Both the position numbers and the translations under genes were made by a program. From assembly GCF_030348505.1 (NCBI RefSeq), contig NZ_JAUCFJ010000002.1:872001-936000 (forward strand): DNA of 64,000 nucleotides, given 5' to 3'. The notes beneath the pieces are model-generated. The model was not told where the DNA came from and did no database searches. It saw nothing but the letters and a program-made list of their open reading frames with translations. The DNA is from Lysinibacillus sp. G4S2. Lineage in GTDB: Bacteria; Bacillota; Bacilli; Bacillales_A; Planococcaceae. Below, piece by piece: positions 48,537 through 57,881 of the stretch (position 1 is the stretch's first letter; every line of letters starts with the position of its first letter).

Positions 48537-49255
48537 GAAGGGATTGTGATCATTTAATTCCATATATAGCAAATGAGCTCAAGGAGAGCGAACGCATGGC
48601 CTTTGATGAACATTTAAAGAATTGTACGAAATGTAAGAAAGAATGTCAGGAATTGTCCCAGGCTTGGCATGCTTTGCCGTTTGATTATACCGAAATCGAG
48701 GTGCCTGAATCGCTAAAAGGCGAGGTGCTGGGTTTTGTTTTTGATCACAAAACGAAAAGCGATACGGAAACATTCATGGCTAAGATGAATAAGCTTGCGA
48801 TGATGCTAAAAAACCATTTTACTCCAGTTTCAACCAGTATCTTGGCCGTCTTGTTGCTCGTGATTATTGGCCTTGAAATAGCGAATGTACAGGAAAAAAA
48901 TCGTCATGCCGAAAATATACCCATTGAGATTTTAACGACCATTCCCTTAAAAGCAGCCAATCAAAGCCACCCGGGAACAAACGGCATCGCATATATTGTC
49001 CAGCAGGGATCTGAGAAAAATCTGGTGGTGCAGGTTCATGAATTACCCGGCGTCGAAGGTTCACAGGTTTACCAGGTTTGGCTGCTGAAAAACGGCACAA
49101 GGGAAAATAGCGGCATATTCAAGCCAGACGAAAACGGATCTGGAATACTGACCTACCAGCTCGCTGAAGGGCAGACTTTTGATCAAATCGGCATCACTGT
49201 TGAACCGGACGCCAACAGCAGCCAGCCAAAGGGAGAAAAAATAGCCGGGTCATAG
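48533..49255 (+). CDS. RskA-like membrane anti-sigma factor
   Basis: 240 residues. The N-terminal zinc-binding anti-sigma domain has Cys5/His27/Cys31/Cys34 (DEHLKNCTKC). A single membrane span lies at about 99-117 (TSILAVLLLVIIGLEI). The outer part is an anti-sigma-K (RskA) domain (VVQVHELPGVEGSQVYQVWLLKNGTRENSGIF). It holds the sigma factor at the membrane and releases it on an outside signal, probably by proteolysis. Its start overlaps the sigma stop by 4 bp. Confidence 0.9.
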   Translation: MRRDCDHLIPYIANELKESERMAFDEHLKNCTKCKKECQELSQAWHALPFDYTEIEVPESLKGEVLGFVFDHKTKSDTETFMAKMNKLAMMLKNHFTPVSTSILAVLLLVIIGLEIANVQEKNRHAENIPIEILTTIPLKAANQSHPGTNGIAYIVQQGSEKNLVVQVHELPGVEGSQVYQVWLLKNGTRENSGIFKPDENGSGILTYQLAEGQTFDQIGITVEPDANSSQPKGEKIAGS

Positions 49256-49257
49256 AT

Positions 49258-49395
49258 GGTAACAGAAAAGGGCAGATACATTTTAGTGACAAGGAATTAA
49301 AATACCATTGGACTGTAATAGCAGCTTATAACTCTGATGGAGAAGTTGGTTATTTTATTTTTACAGTCTATGTGGTTGAATCGAGAACGGGATAA
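49258..49395 (+). pseudogene. Possible coding remnant after the anti-sigma gene
   Basis: An open stretch without start codon reads …IHFSDKELKYHWTVIAAYNS, then GEVGYFIFTVYVVESRTG, to TAA at 49393-49395. It has the look of the end of a beta-sandwich protein. The frame differs from the anti-sigma gene by +1. Family not recognised; chance is possible. Confidence 0.3.
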
Positions 49396-49413
49396 TTGAT
49401 TTATGGGGCTAAT

Positions 49414-49453
49414 AAAAAAAAGCAAGTGAAGTTCTCTTCACTTGCTTTTTTTT
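49414..49453. terminator. Bidirectional terminator at the island / yjbH border
   Basis: aaaaaagcaagtgaag / cttcacttgctttttt perfect stem with A- and T-runs. Confidence 0.88.
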
Positions 49454-49502
49454 AGGGCTTTTTGGACAAATCCCTATTCTATAGAATAATAGTATAATTG
49501 CA

Positions 49503-50312
49503 TTATTTAATACGCCATAATGTAGCGTGTTCTGTCTGAATTCGTTCAATCTTTTGTTGCAGCATACGTTTCTTTAATTCACGTTCAACTGTTTGTTCTG
49601 TTAACGAGTAGATAAAAGCTACTTCGTGTGTTGAAAGCGTATTGAATTTTATAAATAACTCTTCCATTGTTGGTAATGGTTTGCGTACAAGCTGTTCATC
49701 CATCATTTCTTGTAAAATATGTTCATAAACGTCATAGGAATAGTTACCACTAACTTTTAGACCCTCATCTTCAATACATTCATTGAAAAATACAATGCTA
49801 GGCACTTCATCAACTTCCATTTCACGTTTCATATACAAATCGCATTGGAAGGCACGTGCTGTTTCCTTTGACCCAAAGTCTGCAGAAAATTCTTTCATGT
49901 CTAATTGAACATCCTCCGCAATTTTTAACAGCGTAGCATAAGAATTTACATCTTGATGGTTGAGTATTACATATTCTTGTAGTTTCGACAAATAGCGAGC
50001 TCCTGCACGTTTGCCCTGTAACTCTGCTGCTTTAATAGCGATAGATGGTAAAACAGGGTGATTAATGTCGAGTTCGATACCAGATACACAACCCTTTACG
50101 CGCTTACTTAAACAATTCAAAGAGGCAAGCTCTGTGCTTAGTACAAGGCGCCAGGTAAAGTAATGATTGTATTCTAGTTGTAACTTACGAAGAATGGCTT
50201 GCATACTAAAAGCTTCAGGACAAAGTGGATCTACGAAAATATACAATTCAATAGGCTTATTAGCAGTAGAAATCTCAGGAGTTGGCTTTTGCAACATTTG
50301 AATATTATTCAC
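49503..50312 (-). CDS. yjbH: YjbH, DsbA-like ClpXP adaptor for Spx
   Basis: 269 residues from GTG 50312, which has GAGGGGG 9 bp upstream inside the end of yjbI; ORF extension to 50336 lacks such a site. Thioredoxin/DsbA-like fold (IELYIFVDPLCPEAFSM) in which the CxxC position reads CPEA, so only one cysteine and no dithiol chemistry. A helical C-terminus follows (LVRKPLPTMEELFIKF). YjbH binds Spx and speeds its degradation by ClpXP. Overlaps yjbI by 8 bp; same operon. B. subtilis has pepF next to it; here an island lies between. Confidence 0.9.
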   Translation of the reverse strand: MNNIQMLQKPTPEISTANKPIELYIFVDPLCPEAFSMQAILRKLQLEYNHYFTWRLVLSTELASLNCLSKRVKGCVSGIELDINHPVLPSIAIKAAELQGKRAGARYLSKLQEYVILNHQDVNSYATLLKIAEDVQLDMKEFSADFGSKETARAFQCDLYMKREMEVDEVPSIVFFNECIEDEGLKVSGNYSYDVYEHILQEMMDEQLVRKPLPTMEELFIKFNTLSTHEVAFIYSLTEQTVERELKKRMLQQKIERIQTEHATLWRIK

Positions 50313-50712
50313 GTAACAATTCCCCCTCATCGTCATTTGGTGTATTAATCATGTGATGAGCTGTTAATACTAAACGTTGATAATAAGTTTCGCGGAACTT
50401 CCCTTCCAAACCAACTTCATCCATCGCTTCGGACATACATTCAAGCCAAGCTTGAGCACGATCAGGTGTAATCGGAAAATTCATATGACGTGCACGCATC
50501 ATTGGATGTCCATGCTCCTCAGTGAAAAGATTTGGTCCACCTAAATACTGTGTTTGAAATTGAATTTGCTTGCGGGCTGTCTCTGTCAAATCTTTCGGAA
50601 AGATTGGAATAAGATCAGGATGCTGAGCTACTCTTTTATAGAACGCATGAATTAGCTCTGAAAGTTTTTCAGCTCCCAGCTCCTCATAAGGAACAGTGTA
50701 TTTTCGAGTCAT
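50305..50712 (-). CDS. yjbI: Truncated (group II) haemoglobin YjbI
   Basis: 135 residues; start ATG with AAAGGAG upstream. 2-on-2 globin pattern: LSELIHAFYKRVAQHPDLIPIF, YLGGPNLFTEEHGHPMMRARHMNFPITPDRAQAWLECM with the proximal His in ARHMNFP (about 76). It binds oxygen or protects from nitrosative stress. The link with yjbH is conserved and fits a redox-related role. A 220-bp gap separates it from cwlQ. Confidence 0.93.
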   Translation of the reverse strand: MTRKYTVPYEELGAEKLSELIHAFYKRVAQHPDLIPIFPKDLTETARKQIQFQTQYLGGPNLFTEEHGHPMMRARHMNFPITPDRAQAWLECMSEAMDEVGLEGKFRETYYQRLVLTAHHMINTPNDDEGELLRE

Positions 50713-50931
50713 AAGTTAAATGCTCCTTTAATTCTTTATATCGTAAAGTATAATTTTCTACTCGGTCATCTTCAAAAATGTGAATTTCTTGTGACTACCT
50801 TCATTCTATCAACGTCTTTTCGTTAACACAAACAAAGCGCTCTTTCGAAATGTTTTTCGCTAGAAAAACACAAATTTCACCACAATGGGTGAAATTTGCC
50901 GGAAAAGACTGTAATAACAGTGATTATGCGA

Positions 50932-51720
50932 TTAAGCTGTGTAGTAATTCATCACTTTATTGACATAATTCTGCGTTTCTTTGAAAGGAGGAACGCCACC
51001 ATACTTTGTAACGCGTGAAGCTCCTGCATTATAAGCAGCTAAAGCTAACGATGGATCATTATCGAATTTATCTAGCATTTGGCGTAAATATTTAGCCCCA
51101 GCCATAATATTTTGCTCAGGATCAAAAGCGTTTGTAACCCCTAAATATTGTGCTGTTTTGGGCATTAACTGCATTAATCCTTGTGCACCAGCATGACTAA
51201 CCACTGTTGGATTAAAATTAGACTCTTGCTTAATCACTGCAGCGATCAGTTTCTCGGGTACATTATATGTAGCTGCTGCCTTTTCAATAATCGAAGCGTA
51301 TTGGTTCGCTCCTGCTAATGCATTGGCATATGCTGTTGAACCAATGACATTATCTGAAACATAGGAGTCGAGTTTTGTACTAGATTGTGCGTTTGCTAAT
51401 GCTGCCTGCACAGAATCAGGGATATAGACGGCATTAGAACCATTATAGAGCAATGATTGATACGCACTATTTTGCATGTTTTCAGACAACCCATTTAAAC
51501 TACTAAGCTGGTTCATCATTGACGAGGCACTTGATACACCCCCGAGCAAACTGGATAATTTTGCACTATTAGCAGTTGTTGCACCACCGAGCAATTCGTT
51601 AATCATGTTTGAAAACATAGAATTACTGTCTGTAAGATTGTTTGACGTTGAATTTGCTGTAGAGCCTAGTGTTTGTAATGCTTGAATTTCAAGCATAGTT
51701 CTGAGTGATTGGATATCCAA
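50932..51720 (-). CDS. cwlQ: CwlQ (YjbJ) lytic transglycosylase
   Basis: 262 residues from TTG 51720, with AAAGGGTG 9 bp upstream; the start MDIQSLRTMLEIQALQTLG parallels the family N-terminus. A GTG at 51732 would lie in that site. A Ser/Asn-rich region (about 20-130) precedes the SLT domain with catalytic Glu166 (VIKQESNFNP) and HAGAQGLMQLMPKTA, YLRQMLDKF, ALAAYNAGASRV. The B. subtilis enzyme cleaves peptidoglycan glycan strands. No classical signal peptide is visible. Confidence 0.9.
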   Translation of the reverse strand: MDIQSLRTMLEIQALQTLGSTANSTSNNLTDSNSMFSNMINELLGGATTANSAKLSSLLGGVSSASSMMNQLSSLNGLSENMQNSAYQSLLYNGSNAVYIPDSVQAALANAQSSTKLDSYVSDNVIGSTAYANALAGANQYASIIEKAAATYNVPEKLIAAVIKQESNFNPTVVSHAGAQGLMQLMPKTAQYLGVTNAFDPEQNIMAGAKYLRQMLDKFDNDPSLALAAYNAGASRVTKYGGVPPFKETQNYVNKVMNYYTA

Positions 51721-51757
51721 GGAGTTGGTCACCCTTTCTTAATTTAAGCTATTAGTA

Positions 51758-52345
51758 TTATTTTTTATTCATTTGTAATGCTTGCATAAAACGTGCGATT
51801 TTTTTATCCGCAGTTCGTTTTTCGATGCCATATTGCTGTAGAAATTCGTCGAAGATTGCATTTCCTTTTATTGCATCTTTTGATTCATATTCTACCTCAT
51901 AATCGTCACACTGCAAATAGAAAGAATGGTCAAATACTAGAAGACCGTCCTTATAAGGTATTTCGACACGATCCGTTGTAAGTGAACCAAATATTCCTAA
52001 TTCATCTAAAGGAATGTTATATAAAGCTAATCTTTTTGCTACTTCTTCGGCATAGAAGCCTTCACCAACAAGCATTTTCTTAGCTTGTTCAGCAGTTAAT
52101 TCATCAGTTGTCTCTAAATGTGCATGCTCTGCACTTTTTTCTTTTAAAGTACATTCAAAGTATTTGTCGATTTGTCTAATACGAAGCCCGCTTTGTAATT
52201 TCCGAATAGCTTGGGAAGGAGTGTCGAAATAATGATTTGTTTGACGATGAATAGCATTTTCGGGAATGTGAAACTCTTGCAATAAATGCTCGTATTGTTG
52301 TTTTGTTAAGAGATTTTTGAATTCTATTTCAAGTTGTTGTGCCAT
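51758..52345 (-). CDS. yjbK: CYTH-domain protein YjbK
   Basis: 195 residues. The CYTH signature ExExK is Glu6-Glu8-Lys10 (LEIEFK) and further charged strands line the tunnel (RIRQIDKYFECTLKEK, then FDHSFYLQCDDYEVEYES). CYTH enzymes hydrolyse triphosphates (tripolyphosphate or thiamine triphosphate) or act as adenylate cyclase; here a triphosphatase is likely. Upstream of cwlQ by 37 bp, divergent from yjbL. Confidence 0.9.
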   Translation of the reverse strand: MAQQLEIEFKNLLTKQQYEHLLQEFHIPENAIHRQTNHYFDTPSQAIRKLQSGLRIRQIDKYFECTLKEKSAEHAHLETTDELTAEQAKKMLVGEGFYAEEVAKRLALYNIPLDELGIFGSLTTDRVEIPYKDGLLVFDHSFYLQCDDYEVEYESKDAIKGNAIFDEFLQQYGIEKRTADKKIARFMQALQMNKK

Positions 52346-52435
52346 TTATGCTCACCTGTTTATTTTTAAATTTTTTTACGTGTGTTGATTAGGAGAAAGA
52401 TAGGTTGTTGTTGATGTGAAATTGGTTATTTAAAA

Positions 52436-52592
52436 CATCACGTCTTGCGATCATGCCTCCGTGACCAACATCATTTTGGCCTAAGTGGCTCATCGGAAGC
52501 TTTGCTCTGTGCGAAAGCGAAGCGTCAGCAACAACAACAAAGTGCCCAGTCGGAGAGGAAATCAACCCCACGTCCTAGTTATGGATATGAGC
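52436..52592. repeat. Partial MITE-like element in the yjbK-yjbL divergent region
   Basis: Contains aacatcacgtc, ccgtgaccaacatcattttg, taagtggctcatcggaagc, one gcgaaagcgaagcg unit, gtgcccagtcgga and aatcaacccc. Ends decayed (atatgagct). Confidence 0.72.
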
Positions 52593-52691
52593 TAAAAAGT
52601 TTAATTCATTGTTTTAATATTTACACACTGCAACTATTTACCCTGTATGCTAAAATAAGAGGAAGAGTACGAAAAAAAAGGGGAACCGCAT

Positions 52692-53075
52692 GTGCGTAAA
52701 ATTTATACAATAGAAACATTGAATTTTGAAAACGAGCAACTTCATTTTAGTTTAAACGACATTGAGGAAAATTTACAGTTAAAACCTGCTGCACAATTAA
52801 TTGCAGATTCTGATGACTTTGCGTTTATTTATTTACTTGATGCAGGTGAAGATTATCATTACTTGCGTTTTCCACCGAGTAGTTGGGAACAACTTGTACA
52901 TATTTTACAAAAAAAGAAGAATCCAAAGCTACAACTAGGTGAAGCAGTTATTGAACTGACAAATTTTTACGATGAATTAGAAATGCTCGTGTATAATATT
53001 GAAGGAAATTACAATTATGGAGCGGAATTTGTCCAGGCAGTGGAACAACACTTCAAGACATTTCTAGCTGAATAA
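52692..53075 (+). CDS. yjbL: YjbL-like (UPF0738) protein
   Basis: 127 residues, acidic, from GTG 52692 with AAGGGGA upstream. No membrane or signal segment. The position between yjbK (divergent) and yjbM is that of yjbL, and size agrees (about 122 residues). Features: DDFAFIYLLDAGEDYHYLRFP and an aromatic end (GNYNYGAEFVQAVEQHF). Function unknown. Confidence 0.75.
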   Translation: MRKIYTIETLNFENEQLHFSLNDIEENLQLKPAAQLIADSDDFAFIYLLDAGEDYHYLRFPPSSWEQLVHILQKKKNPKLQLGEAVIELTNFYDELEMLVYNIEGNYNYGAEFVQAVEQHFKTFLAE

Positions 53076-53136
53076 AAAGACAAAACGAACAGACGGTGTT
53101 GGTTTTGTTTGATACCGAATGTCGGGAGGTTTTTCG

Positions 53137-53808
53137 ATGGGACAATGGGAAATATTTTTAAGTCCTTATAAACAAGCAGTAGATGAGTTAAAAGTAAAAT
53201 TAAAAGGTATGCGTTCGCAGTTTGGTATTGTTAATGCAAATTCTCCAATTGAATTTGTTACAGGACGTGTAAAGCCTTTAGCAAGTATATACGATAAAAC
53301 ACTAGAAAAAGGACTTGCGTTTGAGCCTTCTAAACAACTAGGTGATGAGCTAGGGGATATCGCAGGCCTTCGTATTATGTGTCAATTTGTAGATGATATT
53401 TCAACTGTTACGGAGCTAATACGTCAACGTAATGATATACGTGTAGTGGAAGAACGTGACTATATTACACATAATAAGCCAAGTGGATACCGATCATATC
53501 ATATGATTGTGGAGTATCCTGTAGAAACGATACAAGGGGAAAAAGTAGTGTTAGCTGAAATACAAATAAGAACACTAGCTATGAATTTTTGGGCATCTAT
53601 TGAGCATTCACTAAATTATAAATATAAAGGCATGTTCCCAGAGGAAATAAAAAATCGCCTTCAAAGTGCAGCAGAGGCTGCCTTTCGATTGGACGAGGAA
53701 ATGTCTTCTATTCGCAGTGAAATCCAAGAAGCACAGGCTTACTTTAGTGAGTACAAAGAAGCATCGAATCCTAATTTACTATCCGAGAAGGAGCGTGACA
53801 CACAATGA
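53137..53808 (+). CDS. yjbM: Small (p)ppGpp synthetase, RelQ/SasB type (YjbM)
   Basis: 223 residues from ATG 53137 (GGGAGG 8 bp upstream; the ATG at 53119 precedes it). Synthetase-only RelA/SpoT fold: [79 protein letters not shown]. No hydrolase, TGS or ACT domain. It makes pppGpp/ppGpp under alarmone or cell-wall stress control. The stop overlaps the NAD kinase start by 4 bp, so the three-gene yjbM-nadK-rlu operon is coupled. Confidence 0.93.
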   Translation: MGQWEIFLSPYKQAVDELKVKLKGMRSQFGIVNANSPIEFVTGRVKPLASIYDKTLEKGLAFEPSKQLGDELGDIAGLRIMCQFVDDISTVTELIRQRNDIRVVEERDYITHNKPSGYRSYHMIVEYPVETIQGEKVVLAEIQIRTLAMNFWASIEHSLNYKYKGMFPEEIKNRLQSAAEAAFRLDEEMSSIRSEIQEAQAYFSEYKEASNPNLLSEKERDTQ

Positions 53809-54599
53809 AATTTTCCATTCAATCACGTAGAGATGCACAATCGAACGAATTAATGGAGCTAGCCAGAACGTATTTGCAGGATTTTGGGCTAACTTATGAT
53901 GAAGAAGCGCCTGAAATCGTAGTCTCTATTGGAGGAGATGGCACATTATTACATGCCTTTCATCGATATGCTCATTTGCTAGATCAAGTTGCCTTCGTAG
54001 GTATTCATACGGGACATTTAGGATTTTATGCGGACTGGAAGCCATCTGAATTAGAAAAGCTTGTTTTGTCCATTGCTAAAAAGGACTTTAACGTTGTGGA
54101 GTATCCACTTCTAGAAGTAAAGGTGGAGCATCATAATGCGGAATCCAATACGTATTTAGCGTTAAATGAAGCGACTGTGAAATCACCTGATGTCACGCTT
54201 GTTATGGATGTGGAGTTAAATGGTAATCAGTTTGAACGTTTCCGTGGAGACGGGCTATGTGTGTCGACTCCTTCGGGTAGTACAGCTTATAATAAAGCCC
54301 TCGGTGGAGCAATTATTCACCCGACTTTAGCAGCAATCCAAATTACTGAAATAGCATCTATCAATAACCGCGTCTTCCGTACAGTTGGTTCACCACTCAT
54401 TTTACCAGCACACCATCACTGTATTTTACGTCCAGTTAATGAACAAAACTTTAATATGACGGTTGATCATTTACAAGTTACGCAAGGCGATGTGAAGTCG
54501 ATTGCTTTTAATGTAGCAAGTGAAAAAGTACGTTTTGCTCGTTTCCGTCCATTCCCATTCTGGGAACGAGTACATGAATCATTCGTGGCAAATGAGTAA
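53805..54599 (+). CDS. nadK: NAD kinase
   Basis: 264 residues. The GGDGT signature ([15 protein letters not shown], about 45-59) and NEATVK-D segment, followed by [21 protein letters not shown], mark the NAD kinase fold. It makes NADP from NAD and ATP. Start overlaps yjbM; the rlu gene begins inside its last codons. Confidence 0.95.
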   Translation: MKFSIQSRRDAQSNELMELARTYLQDFGLTYDEEAPEIVVSIGGDGTLLHAFHRYAHLLDQVAFVGIHTGHLGFYADWKPSELEKLVLSIAKKDFNVVEYPLLEVKVEHHNAESNTYLALNEATVKSPDVTLVMDVELNGNQFERFRGDGLCVSTPSGSTAYNKALGGAIIHPTLAAIQITEIASINNRVFRTVGSPLILPAHHHCILRPVNEQNFNMTVDHLQVTQGDVKSIAFNVASEKVRFARFRPFPFWERVHESFVANE

Positions 54600-55509
54600 G
54601 ATGGATACAAGGTTTACACTGCATTTTATAGCAGAAAAGGAAGGCCAGCTTCTAAGAGAGGCCTTAACTGAATGGCGTATTTCCAAGCGAGCTTTAACAG
54701 CCATTAAATTTGATGGAGGCCTACTAACAGTGAATGGTGTTGAACGCAATGTTAGACATCCTCTTCACATTGGGGATCGAGTTGAGGTGAAATTCCCTCC
54801 TGAAGAAAAAAGTGAAGGGCTCGCTGTTGAACATGGTGAACTTTCTATTATTTATGAAGATGAAGCTATTTTAGTGCTTAATAAGCCAGCAAATCAGAGT
54901 ACGATTCCTTCACGAGAGCATCCAACACTTAGCGTAGCTAATCTAGTGTGCGGTCATTTTCTCAAACAAGGTCTAGCATCTACTGCCCATATCGTTACGA
55001 GACTAGATCGTGATACTTCTGGCTTATTATGCATTGCTAAACATGCTCATATTCATCATTTAACAGGACTTGCACAACGCAGTGGAGAAATTTCTCGACA
55101 ATATGAAGCAATCGTCCATGGACATGTAGCTCAAGATATACAATCAATCATTGCTCCTATTGGTCGCAAAGAGACGAGTATCATTGAGCGAGAGGTGCGT
55201 GAAGACGGTCAATTTGCGCATACAGATGTGACAAGTTTAAAACGCTTTTATTTACAGGATGAACCGATGACACATATACGGCTAAAGTTGCACACGGGGC
55301 GTACACATCAAATTCGTGTGCATATGGCTTATATGGGACATCCACTTGTTGGAGATGAACTTTATGGCGGAAGTCGCGTCCATATAAATAGGCAAGCCCT
55401 CCATTGCGTGTCCTTAAAGATGCTCCATCCTTTAACAGGTGAGAGTTTACAATTCACAAGTAACTTAAACGAAGATATGCAGCAATTACTGAATGACTCC
55501 TTAGCTTAA
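54592..55509 (+). CDS. yjbO: RluA/RluD-family rRNA pseudouridine synthase (YjbO)
   Basis: 305 residues from ATG 54592, overlapping the nadK stop by 8 bp; ATG 54601 is an alternative. An S4-like N-terminal part ([20 protein letters not shown], about 30-75) precedes the catalytic domain with Asp139 in [10 protein letters not shown] and [27 protein letters not shown]. It isomerises uridines in 23S rRNA; the exact site is not shown. Terminator at about 55600-55640. Confidence 0.92.
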   Translation: MSKMDTRFTLHFIAEKEGQLLREALTEWRISKRALTAIKFDGGLLTVNGVERNVRHPLHIGDRVEVKFPPEEKSEGLAVEHGELSIIYEDEAILVLNKPANQSTIPSREHPTLSVANLVCGHFLKQGLASTAHIVTRLDRDTSGLLCIAKHAHIHHLTGLAQRSGEISRQYEAIVHGHVAQDIQSIIAPIGRKETSIIEREVREDGQFAHTDVTSLKRFYLQDEPMTHIRLKLHTGRTHQIRVHMAYMGHPLVGDELYGGSRVHINRQALHCVSLKMLHPLTGESLQFTSNLNEDMQQLLNDSLA

Positions 55510-55599
55510 AGTTTCGAGAACTGCACTATGACGAAGACTATCTAAACAGTCTATAGTTCACTAATTGTGAAAACTATTACTAAATCATGTTATATATTT

Positions 55600-55640
55600 A
55601 AGGAGATGTTCGCACAAACGGGCATCTCCTTATCATTTTT
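55600..55640 (+). terminator. Terminator of the yjbM-nadK-yjbO operon
   Basis: aaggagatg / catctcctt stem followed by a T-rich run. Confidence 0.78.
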
Positions 55641-55741
55641 TATCTTTAATAGGGAAGGTTTTTCTTAACAGCACGTTAACAGAAAATCAAGTGATTGTAG
55701 GGTATAGTGAAGTAGATGGTTTTTTAGGCACATTACTATAA

Positions 55742-56069
55742 GGTGGGGTTGATTTCCGTTCCGACTGGGCGCTTTGTAGCTGCCGCCTCGCTTTCGCATA
55801 GAAAAAACATTTGTTGTTGCTGCCGCTTTGCTTTCGCACAGAGCAAAGCTTCCTGGGGGCATCCGATGAGCCGCTTGGGCCTACACGACGTAGGTCACGA
55901 AGCGTTAACACAGGACGTGATGTTTTTAGCCTTCGTTCCTCTACTGGCTCGCTCCATGGTCTCATCTGTGACGCTAATCCTCAAGGAGTCGCCCAGTCGA
56001 AACGATCATCAACTTATATACATGGCATACGTTACAATAAATATCATCTCCAACTTTTGGTGATGAGCC
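55742..56069 (-). repeat. Complete-length MITE-like element, 328 bp
   Basis: On the plus strand it starts gtggggttgatttccgttcc and ends tctccaacttttggtgatgagcc. It has two cgctttcgca units, tcctgggggcatccgatgagc, the variant insert (ctacacgacgtaggtcacga … aacacaggacgtgatg) shared with the 27188 and 52436 copies, and the ggtctcatctgtgacgct block. Three short frames over it are artefacts. Confidence 0.8.
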
Positions 56070-56337
56070 ATTTTTTATTCAGTAAAGGTGAAAAATAGAA
56101 ACTTTTATCCACAGATTTATCCAATTAGATTGTAGCAATGGTGCACATTGTTAAGAATTAAAAAAAGGGTTTGCAGAAAAGGTACAATACACACTATTAT
56201 ATAAAAGGTAGATTTACGGCATTGTCCGTATCAATGATTTAACTTATTTCAGCAAATGTTTTCTGTACCGAAAGCATAGCAACAGGTTCAAATGAATTTA
56301 CTTTTCGGCGGTTGGTCAAACACCCGCTGAAATAATT

Positions 56338-56432
56338 TAAAGCCTCCGGCGGATGTCACTGAATCGGAAAGGAGTTCTTTGTGCAAGCACAAAGCCGATT
56401 CTGGACGCAATTATGCCGAGGCATAATTGATT
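56338..56432 (+). repeat. 95-bp two-hairpin repeat, copy 1 (mgtE leader)
   Basis: Hairpin 1 has outer arms gaatcgg / ccgattc and a perfect inner stem ctttgtgc-aa-gcacaaag. Hairpin 2 is the palindrome aattatgcc-ga-ggcataatt. It ends 20 bp before the mgtE ATG, so it would be in the mRNA leader. Copy 2 is at 61478-61572. Confidence 0.8.
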
Positions 56433-56452
56433 CTCGGAAGGAGGGGACAAGC

Positions 56453-57829
56453 ATGATAGAGGAAAGAAATGAAAAGGATGATGTCCAATTCGACGAGGCA
56501 CGTTTGCGAGAAATGCTCGAAGCACATGATATTGACGCATTTCGCGATGAGTTTTTAGAGCTTCATCCGTATGATCAGGCAACGTTTTATGAGAAGGTGG
56601 AACCTGATATAAGGAAGATCATCTATGCGTTCTTGTCTCCGACGGAAATGGCTGATATTTTTGAGGCAATCGAAATAGATGATGATGAGTACACAGCGTA
56701 TCTAGCTGAGATGGCTCCGGCATATGGTGCAGAAATGCTTTCTCATATGTATGCAGATGATGCTGCAGACGTTTTAAATGAGTTGGATACAGAGCAACGT
56801 GAAAGCTATTTAGGCATGATGGATGAGGAAACAGCTGAAGAAATTAATGAACTATTAAGCTACGATGAATATACGGCTGGTTCTATCATGACAACAGAAT
56901 ATGTAGCTATTCCAGAAAACTCCACTGTTCGTTCAGCAATGGCGATTTTACGAAAAGAGGCGCCAGATGCTGAAACGATTTATTATATTTTTGTCGTTGA
57001 TGAAGCACATCGATTAACAGGCGTTATTTCACTTCGCGATTTAATTATTGCTGATGAAGATACTCTTATACGTTCGATTATGAATGAACGTGTTGTGATG
57101 GTGCACGCAGGGGATGACCAAGAAGAGGTTGCTCAAATTATGAAGGACTATAATTTCTTAGCAACTCCAGTTATCGACGATAAGGGAGAATTACTAGGGA
57201 TTATTACAGTCGATGATATTATTGACGTTATTGATGAGGAAGCATCGGAGGATTACTCTAAATTAGCGGGTATTTCCGATATGGATAAATTTGATACGAC
57301 CTCATTTCAAGCGGCAAAAAAACGCTTGCCATGGCTTGTCATATTATTATTTTTAGGGATGTTAACAGCAAATTTAATGGGACAGTTTGAGGCAACGTTA
57401 GAACAAGTTGCGTTACTCGCTGTGTTTATTCCTCTCATTTCAGGTACTTCCGGAAATAGTGGAACACAGGCACTAGCGGTAGCTATACGAGGAATTGCGA
57501 CAGGAGACGTCGAAGAACATAGCAAGCTAAAATTACTACTACGTGAAGCAGGAACAGGCTTAATGTCTGGAGTTGTATGTGGAATAATTGTGATCGGTAT
57601 CGTCTATATTTGGAAACAAGAGCTTATTCTTGGAATGTTGGTAGGTGCAGCGCTTTGTGGTTCTATTTTAGTGGCAACACTTGCAGGTTCTTTTATCCCA
57701 CTGCTTATGCATCGCCTGAAAATTGATCCAGCTGTCGCATCAGGTCCATTTATTACAACATTAAATGATATTACAAGTATTTTAATTTACTTAGGTTTGG
57801 CGACAGTTTTCTTAAGTCAAATAGCCTGA
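56453..57829 (+). CDS. mgtE: MgtE-type magnesium transporter
   Basis: 458 residues from ATG 56453 (GGAAGGAGGGG 7 bp upstream). Order: MgtE N-domain (about 15-135, acidic helices), two CBS domains (about 140-260: YTAGSIMTTEYVAIPENSTV … FLATPVIDDKGELLGIITVDDIIDV), a plug helix, and five C-terminal spans with the family motif PLISGTSGNSGTQALA (about 346). Mg2+ enters through the dimer and is gated by Mg2+ on the CBS part. No M-box is recognised in the leader; the 95-bp two-hairpin repeat lies there instead. Confidence 0.95.
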   Translation: MIEERNEKDDVQFDEARLREMLEAHDIDAFRDEFLELHPYDQATFYEKVEPDIRKIIYAFLSPTEMADIFEAIEIDDDEYTAYLAEMAPAYGAEMLSHMYADDAADVLNELDTEQRESYLGMMDEETAEEINELLSYDEYTAGSIMTTEYVAIPENSTVRSAMAILRKEAPDAETIYYIFVVDEAHRLTGVISLRDLIIADEDTLIRSIMNERVVMVHAGDDQEEVAQIMKDYNFLATPVIDDKGELLGIITVDDIIDVIDEEASEDYSKLAGISDMDKFDTTSFQAAKKRLPWLVILLFLGMLTANLMGQFEATLEQVALLAVFIPLISGTSGNSGTQALAVAIRGIATGDVEEHSKLKLLLREAGTGLMSGVVCGIIVIGIVYIWKQELILGMLVGAALCGSILVATLAGSFIPLLMHRLKIDPAVASGPFITTLNDITSILIYLGLATVFLSQIA

Positions 57830-57881
57830 GAACCAAATTCCTTTCCTTTGCATATTGTATGAAAAAAGGGAAGTGAGTAAT

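Noticed and set aside
55743..56098. Overlapping frames of 92-106 codons on both strands
   Set aside because: They are read-through of the MITE-like copy at 55742-56069.
56220..56450. M-box magnesium riboswitch before mgtE
   Set aside because: The conserved M-box blocks are not visible; the leader instead holds the 95-bp two-hairpin repeat.
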